NCBI GenBank assembly: GCA_019636565.1
Contig: JAHBXG010000001.1
Coordinates: forward strand, 1 to 64,000
Source of the DNA: Phycisphaeraceae bacterium
GTDB taxonomy: Bacteria; Planctomycetota; Phycisphaerae; Phycisphaerales; UBA1924
Reading direction: 5' to 3'
Length of the DNA: 64,000 nucleotides
Part shown: piece after piece, positions 8,146-15,773 of the stretch
Numbering within the stretch: position 1 is the first letter of the stretch
How the letters are laid out: each line of letters starts with the position of its first letter
Translations under genes and position numbers: made by a program
The notes under the pieces: generated by a model
The model's input: only the letters and a program-made list of their open reading frames with translations
What the model was told of the DNA's origin: nothing
Databases searched by the model: none

Positions 8146-8979
8146 ATGCGCTCGAAATTCGCCGCGGTTGCCACGGGTTTGGTCGGCCTCGCTGGGTTTT
8201 CCGGTTTGGCCTTTTCCGAAGTCGCGGACCCCAAGTCCGAGCAATCCCCCGGCCCGCGGCCGCCCGTCTCCCTTCCCGATGGCCCGGCCCTGAATAAACA
8301 CGAACTTGGGGGTGGCCTCATCACCGAAGACATCAAACTCGGCTCCGGCTACGAGGTCCAGCCCGGCGGCGCGTTCGTGGCGTACTACACGGTCAAACTC
8401 AAAGACAGGGGCACCATCGTTGATTCGGCCATCGAAACCGGTCAGCCCGCAACGGTCAGTCTTTCCGGAGCCGTGGAAGGCTGGCGCAAAGGCATGCCCG
8501 GCATGAAAATCGGCGGGATACGCAAACTCACCATCCCCGCCCAATTGGGATATGGCAAAGCCGGCGCTGGCGCCATCCCCGCAGATTCGGACCTCGTGGT
8601 CACCATTCAGTTGGTCGATGCGCTCCAGACCATCGACAAAAAGGAAGGCGCCGGCGAACCCGCCAAGGGCCGCTGCGTCGCCGTGACCGCCCACACCATC
8701 ACCGACCAGAGCGGCAAGATCCTCGAGCAATACGACGCCGGCAACCCCTACGTCTGGATCCCCGAAGAAATGCAGGCCATGCAGTACGGCATCGAGGGGA
8801 TGAAGGTCGGCGGCAAGCGCACCCTCATCGTCCCCGCCCAAATGAATACCGGGAATACCCAGTCCGGCGGCACCCGAACGGGTGGCGTGCCCGTGACCAT
8901 CGAATTCGAGATCGTCGGGCTCCGCGTGCTCGGAGACAGCAAGGCGTTCACGGCATTTTCGGGCATCGGAGGCTGCTGA
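8146..8979 (+). CDS. Secreted FKBP-type peptidyl-prolyl isomerase, copy 1
   Basis: Exported prolyl cis-trans isomerase of 277 residues acting on secreted proteins. AAAAGGA lies 8 bases before the ATG at 8146. A signal peptide (MRSKFAAVATGLVGLAGFSG) precedes a linker and an FKBP domain at about 45-165, with VAYYTVKLKDRG, VEGWRKGMPGMKIGG, LTIPAQLGYG and DLVVTIQLVDAL. A second, shorter FKBP-like half follows (about 178-265: YGIEGMKVGGKRTLIVPAQ, then VTIEFEIVGLR). In that half the YG-x-x-G active-site loop is replaced by a QMNTGNTQSGG stretch, so it may not be catalytic. The next gene is a close paralogue with the same two-part build. Confidence 0.85.
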   Translation: MRSKFAAVATGLVGLAGFSGLAFSEVADPKSEQSPGPRPPVSLPDGPALNKHELGGGLITEDIKLGSGYEVQPGGAFVAYYTVKLKDRGTIVDSAIETGQPATVSLSGAVEGWRKGMPGMKIGGIRKLTIPAQLGYGKAGAGAIPADSDLVVTIQLVDALQTIDKKEGAGEPAKGRCVAVTAHTITDQSGKILEQYDAGNPYVWIPEEMQAMQYGIEGMKVGGKRTLIVPAQMNTGNTQSGGTRTGGVPVTIEFEIVGLRVLGDSKAFTAFSGIGGC

Positions 8980-9076
8980 TCGCAGGGGGCCAACGTCCGC
9001 CGGAGCAAAGCGGAATGCGTCGACCGGGGGCCCAAACCGGCTACCCTTCCCGCTCACCTCCTAAAGGAATTGCCTC

Positions 9077-9934
9077 ATGCGAATTACTGTTGCTCTTGTT
9101 CTTGCCGCCCTGAGCGTTTCCGCGCTCGCGGCAGATCCCAAACCCGTCAAGGCCCAACCCACCGGAACGCAAGGCACACAAGCCGCGCAGCACGCCCCGG
9201 CCACGCAACCCGAGGGCGACGCTCTCCCGCCCCCGCCCCCGAAGGTCGCCGTTCCCGATGGCCCCGTCGTCAACCGGCAGGAACTCGAAGGCGGCCTGAT
9301 CATCGAAGACATCAAGATCGGTGACGGCTACGAGGTCAAACCCGGCGGCGCTGTTGTCGCGTACTACCACGGCACGCTCAAAGACGGCGGCAAGGAATTC
9401 GATTCCGCCTTCCGCCGCGGCGAGCCCGTCGCCTTCCCCCTCAACGGCGTGATCGAAGGCTGGCAGAAGGGCGTGCCCGGAATGAAGATCGGCGGCATCC
9501 GTCGCCTCATCATCCCCGCCAAGATGGGCTACGGCGAGCGCGGCGCTGGCGCCAGCATCCCGCCCAATTCTGATCTTGTCTTCATCATCCAACTCGAAGA
9601 TGCGCTCCAGATTATCGACGAGAAGGAAGGCGCCGGCGAAACGGCCGAGGGCCAGTGCGTCGCCGTCACCACGCACACCATCACCGGCGCTGATGGCAAG
9701 GTCATCGAAACCGTGACTGCCGACAATCCCTACGTGTGGATTCCCGGCGAACTCCAGGCCATGCAGTTCGGTGTCGAGGGCATGAAGGTCGGCGGCAAGC
9801 GCAAACTCATCGTCCCCGCCCAGATGAACAAAGTGAATGCGCAAGCCGGTGGCACCCGCACCGGCGATGTGCCCGTCACCATCGAATTCGATCTCGTGGC
9901 GCTCCGCAACCTCGGACCCAAAAAGGCCAAGTAA
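9077..9934 (+). CDS. Secreted FKBP-type peptidyl-prolyl isomerase, copy 2
   Basis: Exported FKBP isomerase of 285 residues, a tandem paralogue of the gene ending 97 bases upstream. AAAGGA lies 9 bases before the ATG. Signal peptide MRITVALVLAALSVSALA, a Pro/Ala/Thr-rich linker, then the FKBP domain: VAYYHGTLKDGGKEFDSAF, VIEGWQKGVPGMKIGG, MGYGERGAGASIPPNSDL. This copy keeps the fuller consensus (Y, DSAF, GWQ, Y-G) and is the likelier active enzyme. The C-terminal FKBP-like half (FGVEGMKVGGKRKLIVPAQ) repeats the arrangement of copy 1. A terminator follows 26 bases after the stop. Confidence 0.88.
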   Translation: MRITVALVLAALSVSALAADPKPVKAQPTGTQGTQAAQHAPATQPEGDALPPPPPKVAVPDGPVVNRQELEGGLIIEDIKIGDGYEVKPGGAVVAYYHGTLKDGGKEFDSAFRRGEPVAFPLNGVIEGWQKGVPGMKIGGIRRLIIPAKMGYGERGAGASIPPNSDLVFIIQLEDALQIIDEKEGAGETAEGQCVAVTTHTITGADGKVIETVTADNPYVWIPGELQAMQFGVEGMKVGGKRKLIVPAQMNKVNAQAGGTRTGDVPVTIEFDLVALRNLGPKKAK

Positions 9935-9959
9935 GCCAGAACGCTCCGTTGCCCTCTCC

Positions 9960-9991
9960 AAAGGCGAGCCCGCGCGGCTCGCCTTTTTCTT
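9960..9991 (+). terminator. Rho-independent terminator after FKBP pair
   Basis: AAGGCGAGCC (9961-9970), 5-base loop, GGCTCGCCTT (9976-9985), then TTTCTTT. Perfect 10-bp stem just after the second FKBP gene. Confidence 0.85.
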
Positions 9992-9996
9992 TGTAG

Positions 9997-10040
9997 AGGC
10001 CCCTCCCTGTGGGAGGGGGTGGGGGGTCGGGGGTGGGTTT
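9997..10040. repeat. G-rich palindromic intergenic repeat
   Basis: CCCCTCCC-TGT-GGGAGGGG (10000-10018) is a perfect 8-bp stem followed by a G-tract run of the type TGGGGGGTCGGGGGTGGG. From memory, elements of this composition recur between genes in many high-GC genomes and give the spurious peptide PLPQGG when translated in reverse; a genome-wide count would settle it. Confidence 0.45.
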
Positions 10041-10102
10041 CGCTCGCGGAACCTCCGCAACCCCCCCAACTTCCAGAAATTTTGCAAAAACCGATCAAAA
10101 TA

Positions 10103-10132
10103 CGAACGTTTTTGTTCGGCTTTTGGTATACT
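10103..10132 (+). promoter_or_regulatory. Extended -10 promoter with inverted repeat
   Basis: TGGTATACT (10124-10132) is a good extended -10 box, 44 bases before the ATG at 10177; no matching -35 is present. Just upstream, CGAAC-GTTTTT-GTTCG (10103-10118) is an inverted repeat placed where an operator would overlap the -35 region. Confidence 0.45.
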
Positions 10133-10176
10133 GCACCGGGTTCTTTGCGCTACACACCCTCTACCCGGAGCCTTCC

Positions 10177-10914
10177 ATGCAACGCTTCTCAACCGCCACG
10201 CTCACCGAGATTCTCGAAGCAAACGCCTCGATCCCCGAAATCGCCCGCAAACTCGGTGTCTCGCTCGCGGATTTCCTCGACTGGTTCTTCACCGAATCCG
10301 TCCAGACCTATATCAAGAAGTACCGCGCCGCCAACCACCTCATCGCCGAGGCCCGCGCGTCGGCCCACGCCGCCGCGCTCATCGACCGCCTGGGCCAGCA
10401 GATAGGCCATCCCGATCCGAGCCTCAGCATCCGTGCATCGAGCACCCTCGCCCGCTTCGTCCTGCGCGAAATGCCCGCCCGCAAATCCAATCCTGAATCC
10501 GAAAAGGCACACCGCCAGCCCCTTCCCGAGCAGCCCGGCTACTTCGCCGGCATTCAACGCGCCCAAACCGCCCAAGCCCCACACGCCCGCACCGAGGGAA
10601 ATCGCGCCAACTCCCGCCCTCAGCCCGGCGCTACCGAATCTATTCAGCGCAGCGCCCCCGCTCAAGATTCCCGCGAGCGCCAAACAGGTTCCCTCGCGCC
10701 TCTCACTCCACCGTCGCCTCGCGATCCCCGCGCCGAATCCCATCCAGCACCGCGCGGTGCCACGCCCCCACTTCCTTCATCAGTTCACTCCCTGATTCCA
10801 CCCACACAACCTCAAACCCCGCTTCAAGCGCTCGAACCGTCCCCTCTTCCGGCCCCGTCGCACCACACGCCAGCCGGAAGAACCACGCCTCACCCCGAGG
10901 CGTCCGCAGCGTAA
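10177..10914 (+). CDS. Helix-turn-helix-like protein with proline-rich tail
   Basis: Unrecognised protein of 245 residues. CGGAG lies 6 bases before the ATG. The N-terminal 110 residues are helical and include a helix-turn-helix-like segment (ASIPEIARKLGVSLADFLDWF around 15-35), then a long helix rich in Ala and Arg. The rest (about 115-245) is Pro/Ala/Gln/Ser-rich and probably disordered. The last 212 bases run antisense through the C-terminal part of the convergent Nudix gene, which is unusual; the tail composition there may be dictated by the opposite strand. A DNA-binding protein is likely for the N-terminus, no more can be said. Confidence 0.55.
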   Translation: MQRFSTATLTEILEANASIPEIARKLGVSLADFLDWFFTESVQTYIKKYRAANHLIAEARASAHAAALIDRLGQQIGHPDPSLSIRASSTLARFVLREMPARKSNPESEKAHRQPLPEQPGYFAGIQRAQTAQAPHARTEGNRANSRPQPGATESIQRSAPAQDSRERQTGSLAPLTPPSPRDPRAESHPAPRGATPPLPSSVHSLIPPTQPQTPLQALEPSPLPAPSHHTPAGRTTPHPEASAA

Positions 10915-11125
10915 ACACCCGCTCCAGTTCGCCCGCCTCAAACCCCAGTTCTTCCTTCAGTTCGCGCCGCAAGCACGACTCCGCATCCTCGCGCCCTTCC
11001 CGCCCGCCCCCAAAGCACGTCAACATCCCCGGCGCATCCGCCTCATCCCGAGGCCGGCGCTCAAAAACGTACCTGCCACGCGAATCCATCAGGATCGCGC
11101 AGCAATAGCGGGGTTCGTTGAACAT
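10703..11125 (-). CDS. Nudix hydrolase
   Basis: Hydrolase of nucleoside diphosphate-linked substrates, 140 residues, a full-length single Nudix domain. The box fits G-x5-E-x7-R-E-U-x-E-E-x-G-U exactly, ending in RELKEELGF, preceded by LTCFGGGREGREDAES. An N-terminal strand CCAILMDSRGRYVFERRP is typical. Mg2+ would be bound by the Glu pair of RELKEE. The substrate cannot be read. It overlaps the convergent plus-strand gene by 212 bases and is divergent from the membrane gene at 11190 with a 64-base gap. Confidence 0.85.
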   Translation of the reverse strand: MFNEPRYCCAILMDSRGRYVFERRPRDEADAPGMLTCFGGGREGREDAESCLRRELKEELGFEAGELERVFTLRTPRGEAWFFRLACGATGPEEGTVRALEAGFEVVWVESGSELMKEVGAWHRAVLDGIRRGDREATVE

Positions 11126-11189
11126 TTCACTACCATATCGCTCTACACAGAAGATGCACTTCTCAGCTCTGGTCTAGCGGGTTTCCTCT

Positions 11190-11900
11190 ATGCCTTCGCG
11201 TACCCGAATCTTTATTCTCCTCACGCTCTGCTTGCTCTGCGGCACGCTCCTGAATGTCGCCGTCGCGTGGTGGCTCGTACTCCGAAGCGAGCAAACCCAT
11301 CGCGTGGGGTTCGGATTCACCTCGTACGCCCTGCAACTAAACGATGTCTGCAAACAGCAGTCCTTTCACCTGACGTTCGGAACACGACCCGGTGTCGAGA
11401 CTCTGGAACTGGATGAATTCCAGCAGGCGCCGTTCATCGACGCCGACTATGTTCGCCACGGATTGGCGGAACGGAGCGGGAAGGCGGCGTTTTCTTGGCC
11501 ATTTTGGATGCCCATGCCGCCCGACGATGGTTCTCAATTCGCCCGGTGGGAAGGCCGGGCCTGCGGCTGGCCCTGGCTTGCGTTCTTTGCAATCAATACG
11601 CCCAAGTTCGGCGCGCTTCCAGCAAGCACCTCAGGACAATTTCGCGTCTTCGATTCGAACTCGCACGACTCGTACATAAGGGACGGCGATCGACATCTTG
11701 GCGCGATCCCCATTCAACCACTTGTCGCCGGTTTCGCCGCAAACTCTATTGTCTTTTCGATCCCCTTTGTTCTTCTTTCCCTGACGACAGTCGTCGTTCA
11801 ACGTCTTATGCGCCACCGCACCGGCCACTGCAGATCCTGCGGCTACTCCCTCGCCGGCCTTCAACCGAACACACCCTGCCCCGAATGCAACGTCGCTTGA
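11190..11900 (+). CDS. Membrane protein with C-terminal zinc ribbon
   Basis: Unknown function, 236 residues. A first membrane segment (about 6-27, FILLTLCLLCGTLLNVAVAW) is followed by an extracytoplasmic domain of about 140 residues without recognisable motifs, a second membrane segment (about 185-205), and a C-terminal ribbon CRSCGYSLAGLQPNTPCPEC. That C-R-x-C-G-Y-x-L ... C-P-E-C pattern is a frequent tail in planctomycete membrane proteins and is related to the internal ribbons of the two propeller proteins at 4-8 kb. No Shine-Dalgarno precedes the ATG. It stands alone between a divergent Nudix gene and a repeat-rich spacer. Confidence 0.65.
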   Translation: MPSRTRIFILLTLCLLCGTLLNVAVAWWLVLRSEQTHRVGFGFTSYALQLNDVCKQQSFHLTFGTRPGVETLELDEFQQAPFIDADYVRHGLAERSGKAAFSWPFWMPMPPDDGSQFARWEGRACGWPWLAFFAINTPKFGALPASTSGQFRVFDSNSHDSYIRDGDRHLGAIPIQPLVAGFAANSIVFSIPFVLLSLTTVVVQRLMRHRTGHCRSCGYSLAGLQPNTPCPECNVA

Positions 11901-11956
11901 TGGCATTCCCATTGCGCCGCTCGCATTCCACTGCTCGGTTGATCGCACATTCCGCC

Positions 11957-12054
11957 GCCCCAAAGGGGCACCCCAGTCCCAGCCCAGGGCACCGCCCTGG
12001 GTCAACGCCGCATGATGAAACCTCAACCGCTCTCGTCCCGAGCCCTGAAAGGGC
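11957..12054. repeat. Intergenic element with three GC hairpins
   Basis: A 98-base spacer holds three perfect short palindromes: GCCCC-AAA-GGGGC (11957-11969), CCCAGGGC-ACC-GCCCTGGG (11983-12001) and GCCCT-GAA-AGGGC (12042-12054). From memory, the CCCAGGGC...GCCCTGGG plus GCCCTGAAAGGGC combination is typical of a dispersed intergenic repeat in Planctomycetes and Verrucomicrobia; the single copy here does not prove that. Confidence 0.5.
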
Positions 12055-12115
12055 GCCCTAAATGCTCAATCCACCCGTACGCCCATCAACCCGACCGTGC
12101 AACGCGTCCCGCTCT

Positions 12116-12418
12116 TCAGGCCGCATACAGCACTCGCCTTGACTGCTCAATGCTGCGACGCAAGTACGGGTTCCGCACGAATCGCGCATTGATCACATCG
12201 ACCGGCTTGCCGCACAATTCGCTCAGTTCGCGCTCCAGTGCCGCGTACTCGTCAAAGTCGAGCGCCACTCCCTCGCGGAGCGAAATCAGAAAATCAACGT
12301 CGTTCGCCCGCGCCAAATCGCCGCCCGCCGCCGATCCGAAGACCGAGCACTCCACAATCCCAAACCCGCGGCAGATCTCCGCCAGCCGGTCCACCGCGAT
12401 GGATTGCACGCTGCCCAT
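12116..12418 (-). CDS. Minimal nucleotidyltransferase (MNT family)
   Basis: Small nucleotidyltransferase-fold protein of 100 residues. The signature is CSVFGSAAGGDLARANDVDFL, matching G-S-x-A-x-G ... S/N-D-x-D, with the two catalytic-site Asp residues of NDVDF present. Family members often act as antitoxins or AMPylating enzymes paired with a HEPN-domain toxin, but no HEPN gene is next to it: neighbours are a repeat-rich spacer and L-serine ammonia-lyase. The start at 12418 (MGSVQSIAVDRL) is preferred; an ATG at 12451 would add 11 residues. It may be an orphan remnant of a HepT-MntA-type module or a stand-alone enzyme. Confidence 0.7.
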   Translation of the reverse strand: MGSVQSIAVDRLAEICRGFGIVECSVFGSAAGGDLARANDVDFLISLREGVALDFDEYAALERELSELCGKPVDVINARFVRNPYLRRSIEQSRRVLYAA

Positions 12419-12460
12419 GACGCATTCTATGAACGAACCCCGAATTCCCACTTTCCCGCT

Positions 12461-12489
12461 TCTCTGTACCTCTGCGCCTCTGTGGTGAA
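12461..12489. repeat. CTCTGTG-type short intergenic repeat
   Basis: TCTCTGTACCTCTGCGCC followed by TCTGTGGTGAA has an approximate 9-base periodicity. Read on the minus strand it begins TTCACCACAGAGG and would encode the spurious peptide TTEAQR. From memory, this motif is scattered between genes in many bacterial genomes. Confidence 0.45.
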
Positions 12490-12494
12490 TATCT

Positions 12495-13916
12495 CTAGCA
12501 CTCGCTGATACTCACCGCCACCGCCAACCCCCCCTCCGCCGTCTCTTTGTACTTGTGGTGCATGTCCTTGGCAGTCTGCCACATGGTCGCGATCACCTGG
12601 TCCAAACTCACCTTCGCATTCGCCGGGTCGCTCTCGAGCGCGACGTTCGCCGCCGTGATCGCCTTGATCGCGCCCATCGTGTTCCGCTCGATGCACGGGA
12701 TCTGCACCAGACCCCCGATCGGGTCGCACGTCATGCCCAGGTGGTGTTCCATCGCGATCTCCGCCGCCATCAGGGCCTGCCCGGGCGAGCCGCCCAGCAC
12801 CTGCGTCAACCCGGCCGCGGCCATCGCGCTGCTCACTCCAATCTCGGCCTGGCAACCGCCCATTGCAGCGCTGATCGTCGCCCCCTTCTTAAAGAGACTG
12901 CCGACCTCTCCCGCCGTCAGCATGAAATCAATCGTCGCCTCGTCGCTCATGTTCTTGAAGCAACGCGCATACATCATCACGGCGGGTATCACGCCCGCCG
13001 CGCCGTTCGTCGGCGCCGTGACCACGCGACCAAAGCACGCGTTTTCTTCGTTCACCGCCAGCGCGAACGCGCTCACCCATTTCAGGATCGATTCAAAGTC
13101 CCTTGCGCTCACGGCGACCGCGCCCACCCAGTCATCAAAGTCGGGCATGGTCGCTTTCGCATCGACCTTCAGCAGCCGCCGGCTCATGCGTGCCGCGCGA
13201 CGCACCACGTTCAGCCCACCCGGCAGCACGCCCTCGGTGTTGCAACCCCGCCAGATGCACGCCTGCATCTCGTGCCAGATGTGCAGCAGCCCCTCGCGGA
13301 TCTCCGCGCCGTTCCGCCAGATCAGTTCGTTGCGCCCCACGATCTGCGGGATGCTCGCATCCTGCATCGCGCAGTACGCCAGCAACTGCGAAGCGTGCTC
13401 GATCGGGAAGGGAAGGGTCTTGGCATGACTCCCGCTCGGCGCTTCACCTTCCTGAACGACAAATCCGCCGCCCACGGAGTAATACGTCTGGGAGTACACC
13501 GACGCATCATCCAGCGTCGCCGTGAAAGTCACTCCATTCGGATGGAACGGCAGCGCCGTATCCATATGAAACATCATGTCGCGATTGAAATCGAAATCGA
13601 TCGCGTGTTTCCCCGCCAGTTGAAGCAACCCCCGCTGCTTGGTCTCCTCCACCCGCTCGGTCAACCCTTCCACTCTGCACGTCACCGGGTCCTCGCCGCT
13701 CAGCGCGAGAATCACCGCAAGATCCGTCCCGTGCCCTTTGCCGGTCTTCGCCAGCGATCCGTACAAGTCGGTCCGCACGCGCCGAACCCGCGACAGGCCC
13801 GAACGCTCGTCCACCGCTTCCAGGAACCGCTGCGTCGCACGCCACGGCCCCATCGTGTGGCTGCTCGAAGGCCCGACACCCACCTTGAAAATATCAAAGA
13901 CCGAGATCGATTCCAT
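12495..13916 (-). CDS. sdaA: L-serine ammonia-lyase, iron-sulfur-dependent
   Basis: Converts L-serine to pyruvate and ammonia using a [4Fe-4S] cluster as Lewis acid; cytoplasmic. It is the single-chain form, 473 residues, close to the usual 455-460. The N-terminus has the family mark VGPSSSHTMGP. Three cluster cysteines are visible: GGCQAEIGVSSAMA, then TCDP and IPCIERN, the last two 11 residues apart as in characterised enzymes. The protein ends SISEC, with a terminal Cys that in the family folds back onto the cluster in the resting state. The gene stands alone, facing away from the small membrane gene at 14011. Confidence 0.93.
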   Translation of the reverse strand: MESISVFDIFKVGVGPSSSHTMGPWRATQRFLEAVDERSGLSRVRRVRTDLYGSLAKTGKGHGTDLAVILALSGEDPVTCRVEGLTERVEETKQRGLLQLAGKHAIDFDFNRDMMFHMDTALPFHPNGVTFTATLDDASVYSQTYYSVGGGFVVQEGEAPSGSHAKTLPFPIEHASQLLAYCAMQDASIPQIVGRNELIWRNGAEIREGLLHIWHEMQACIWRGCNTEGVLPGGLNVVRRAARMSRRLLKVDAKATMPDFDDWVGAVAVSARDFESILKWVSAFALAVNEENACFGRVVTAPTNGAAGVIPAVMMYARCFKNMSDEATIDFMLTAGEVGSLFKKGATISAAMGGCQAEIGVSSAMAAAGLTQVLGGSPGQALMAAEIAMEHHLGMTCDPIGGLVQIPCIERNTMGAIKAITAANVALESDPANAKVSLDQVIATMWQTAKDMHHKYKETAEGGLAVAVSISEC

Positions 13917-14010
13917 GGCTGGCTGATCTTTGGTGGCCCGCTTCTTCGAAGCGGCGCCCCCTGCCCATCTTCTCCGAAGCGGAACTTGTGCCGCCGCCGA
14001 TATTCAGCCC

Positions 14011-14232
14011 ATGCTGTCCAAACGAGGCTCCGAACTCCTCTTTCTCGCCCTGCTCACCCTCATCGTCGCCGCCTGCTGCGCTCTGGTCCTTTCCATCGCC
14101 TGGTTCGGGCTCGATTCCTACCTGCCGGGGCGCACAATCAAGGCCACCGCACTGGGCTGGCTGGTCGGCTTTCCGGTCACGCTCCTTTTCGCGGGCTCGG
14201 TTCGCCGCTTCACCTCCCGCCTTGCCCGCTGA
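14011..14232 (+). CDS. Small two-helix membrane protein
   Basis: Hypothetical protein of 73 residues. The start at 14011 (MLSKRGSELLFLALL) gives two clear hydrophobic helices, LLFLALLTLIVAACCALVL and TALGWLVGFPVTLLFAG, separated by a short polar loop and followed by a basic end (RRFTSRLAR). No Shine-Dalgarno is visible and no family is recognised. The lipase gene begins 62 bases downstream in the same direction, so the two may be co-transcribed. Confidence 0.45.
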   Translation: MLSKRGSELLFLALLTLIVAACCALVLSIAWFGLDSYLPGRTIKATALGWLVGFPVTLLFAGSVRRFTSRLAR

Positions 14233-14294
14233 TTCTCCGCACAACTGCGGATCTTTTGTGCCACACCATCGCCCGCCGCGGCATCCGATTCTCA

Positions 14295-15773
14295 ATGAGC
14301 AGAATCCTCCCGTTGGCAATCGCCCTCGCGGCGCTGGTCGCCCTCGCGCCCGGCTGCGCGACCAATTCCGCCCGTTCGCCCGATCTCAAGGCGATCTACG
14401 AGGAATCCGCGCAGAAGATCGGCAGCGAGCGCAACCCGGTCGTCGTCATCCCCGGCATTCTCGGTTCGAACCTCGTCGAGCGCGACACCGGCAAGATCGT
14501 GTGGGGCGCCTTCACCTACGGCGCGACCGACACCGACTACCCGGACGGTGCGCGCCTGTTCTGTCTTCCAATGAAGCAAGGGATCCCGCTCGGTCAGTTG
14601 AAGGACGGCGTCGAGCCCGACGGCGTGCTCGAATCGCTCGACGCCAACGTGGGACTGCTCAAAGTCCGCGCGCTCGAACCGTACAAGGGAATCATCCGCT
14701 CGCTCGCCGCGGGAAGATACACCGACCGTGATCTCGCCCGCGCCGCCGGCGCCAAGAAAAGCGACGAAGGCCCGATCGACTACGCCGGCCTCCACTACAC
14801 CTGCTTCCAGTTCGATTACGACTGGCGCCGCGACATCTCCGAGAGCGCCGCACGCCTCGATCGGCTCGTTCGCGATGCCGCGAGATTCGCCGGCGATGCC
14901 CGCGCCGATGGTTCGCCCGCAAAGGTCGATATCGTCGCCCACTCCATGGGCGGACTGGTCGCGCTCTACTACGTGCGCTACGGCGCTCAGCCGCTGCCCG
15001 AAGATGGCTCCCTTCCCGAACCGACCTGGGCCGGCGCGGAGTTCATCGATCAACTCATCATCGTGGGTACGCCGAGCGCGGGTTCGGTTCTTGCGCTCAC
15101 GCAGATGGTTGACGGCGTCTCGTACTCGCCCATCACGCCGACGTATCAACCGGCATTCCTCGGAACCATGCCCTCGATCTACCAGTTGCTGCCCCGCACG
15201 AGGCAGGCCCGCGTGATCGACTCGCAAACACACGAGACGATCGATCTCTACGACGCCGCGACGTGGGAGAAGTACAACTGGGGGCTCGCCGATACACGAC
15301 AGAACCAATACGTGCAATGGTTGCTACCCGATGTCCCATCGCCAGACCAGCGCCGCGCCATCGCTTTGGATCAGCTCTCCAAATGCCTGGCCCGCGCCAA
15401 GCAATTGCACGAAGCACTCGACCGACCGATGGGTGAATTGCCCGCGGGAACCCGCATCCACCTCATCGCGGGCGATACCCACCCGACTCCGAGCGTCCTC
15501 TCGGTCGATCACCAGACCGGCAAACTCTCCATCGCACAGCACGCGCCGGGCGACGGCACGGTCACCCGATCCAGCGCGTTGATGGATGAGCGGACCGGCA
15601 ACGCCTGGAAGCCCCGTCTCGAGTCACCCATCACCTGGTCCAGCGTCCGATTCCTCCCCGGCGATCACATCGAGCTCACCAGCAATGCACCCTTCACCGA
15701 CGATCTTCTCTACCTGCTGCTCGAGGCCCCAAGAGAACGACAAGTCAAGGTCGCGCTTCGAGCACCAGATTGA
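14295..15773 (+). CDS. LCAT-like alpha/beta hydrolase (putative lipoprotein lipase)
   Basis: Predicted exported lipase or acyltransferase of the lecithin:cholesterol acyltransferase family, 492 residues. The N-terminal signal MSRILPLAIALAALVALAPG is followed by a Cys that may be lipidated, though Pro at -2 makes the lipobox weak. Family marks are VVVIPGILGSNL near 50, a region with several Tyr/Asp residues (FQFDYDWRRD), the nucleophile elbow IVAHSMGGL (Ser of HSMGG), VGTPSAGS, and a late GDGTVTRSSAL where the catalytic Asp/His are expected. The long in-frame region upstream of 14295 is antisense to sdaA and is not coding. The gene end overlaps the convergent methyltransferase by 29 bases. Confidence 0.85.
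   Translation: MSRILPLAIALAALVALAPGCATNSARSPDLKAIYEESAQKIGSERNPVVVIPGILGSNLVERDTGKIVWGAFTYGATDTDYPDGARLFCLPMKQGIPLGQLKDGVEPDGVLESLDANVGLLKVRALEPYKGIIRSLAAGRYTDRDLARAAGAKKSDEGPIDYAGLHYTCFQFDYDWRRDISESAARLDRLVRDAARFAGDARADGSPAKVDIVAHSMGGLVALYYVRYGAQPLPEDGSLPEPTWAGAEFIDQLIIVGTPSAGSVLALTQMVDGVSYSPITPTYQPAFLGTMPSIYQLLPRTRQARVIDSQTHETIDLYDAATWEKYNWGLADTRQNQYVQWLLPDVPSPDQRRAIALDQLSKCLARAKQLHEALDRPMGELPAGTRIHLIAGDTHPTPSVLSVDHQTGKLSIAQHAPGDGTVTRSSALMDERTGNAWKPRLESPITWSSVRFLPGDHIELTSNAPFTDDLLYLLLEAPRERQVKVALRAPD

Noticed and set aside
11957..12054. Triple hairpins as a CRISPR-like array
   Set aside because: The palindromes differ in sequence and spacing; there are no direct repeats or spacers.
12555..14294. 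Open frame leading into the lipase gene, giving a 1072-residue product
   Set aside because: It runs antisense through the whole of sdaA with Arg/His-rich composition; the lipase signal peptide begins at 14295.
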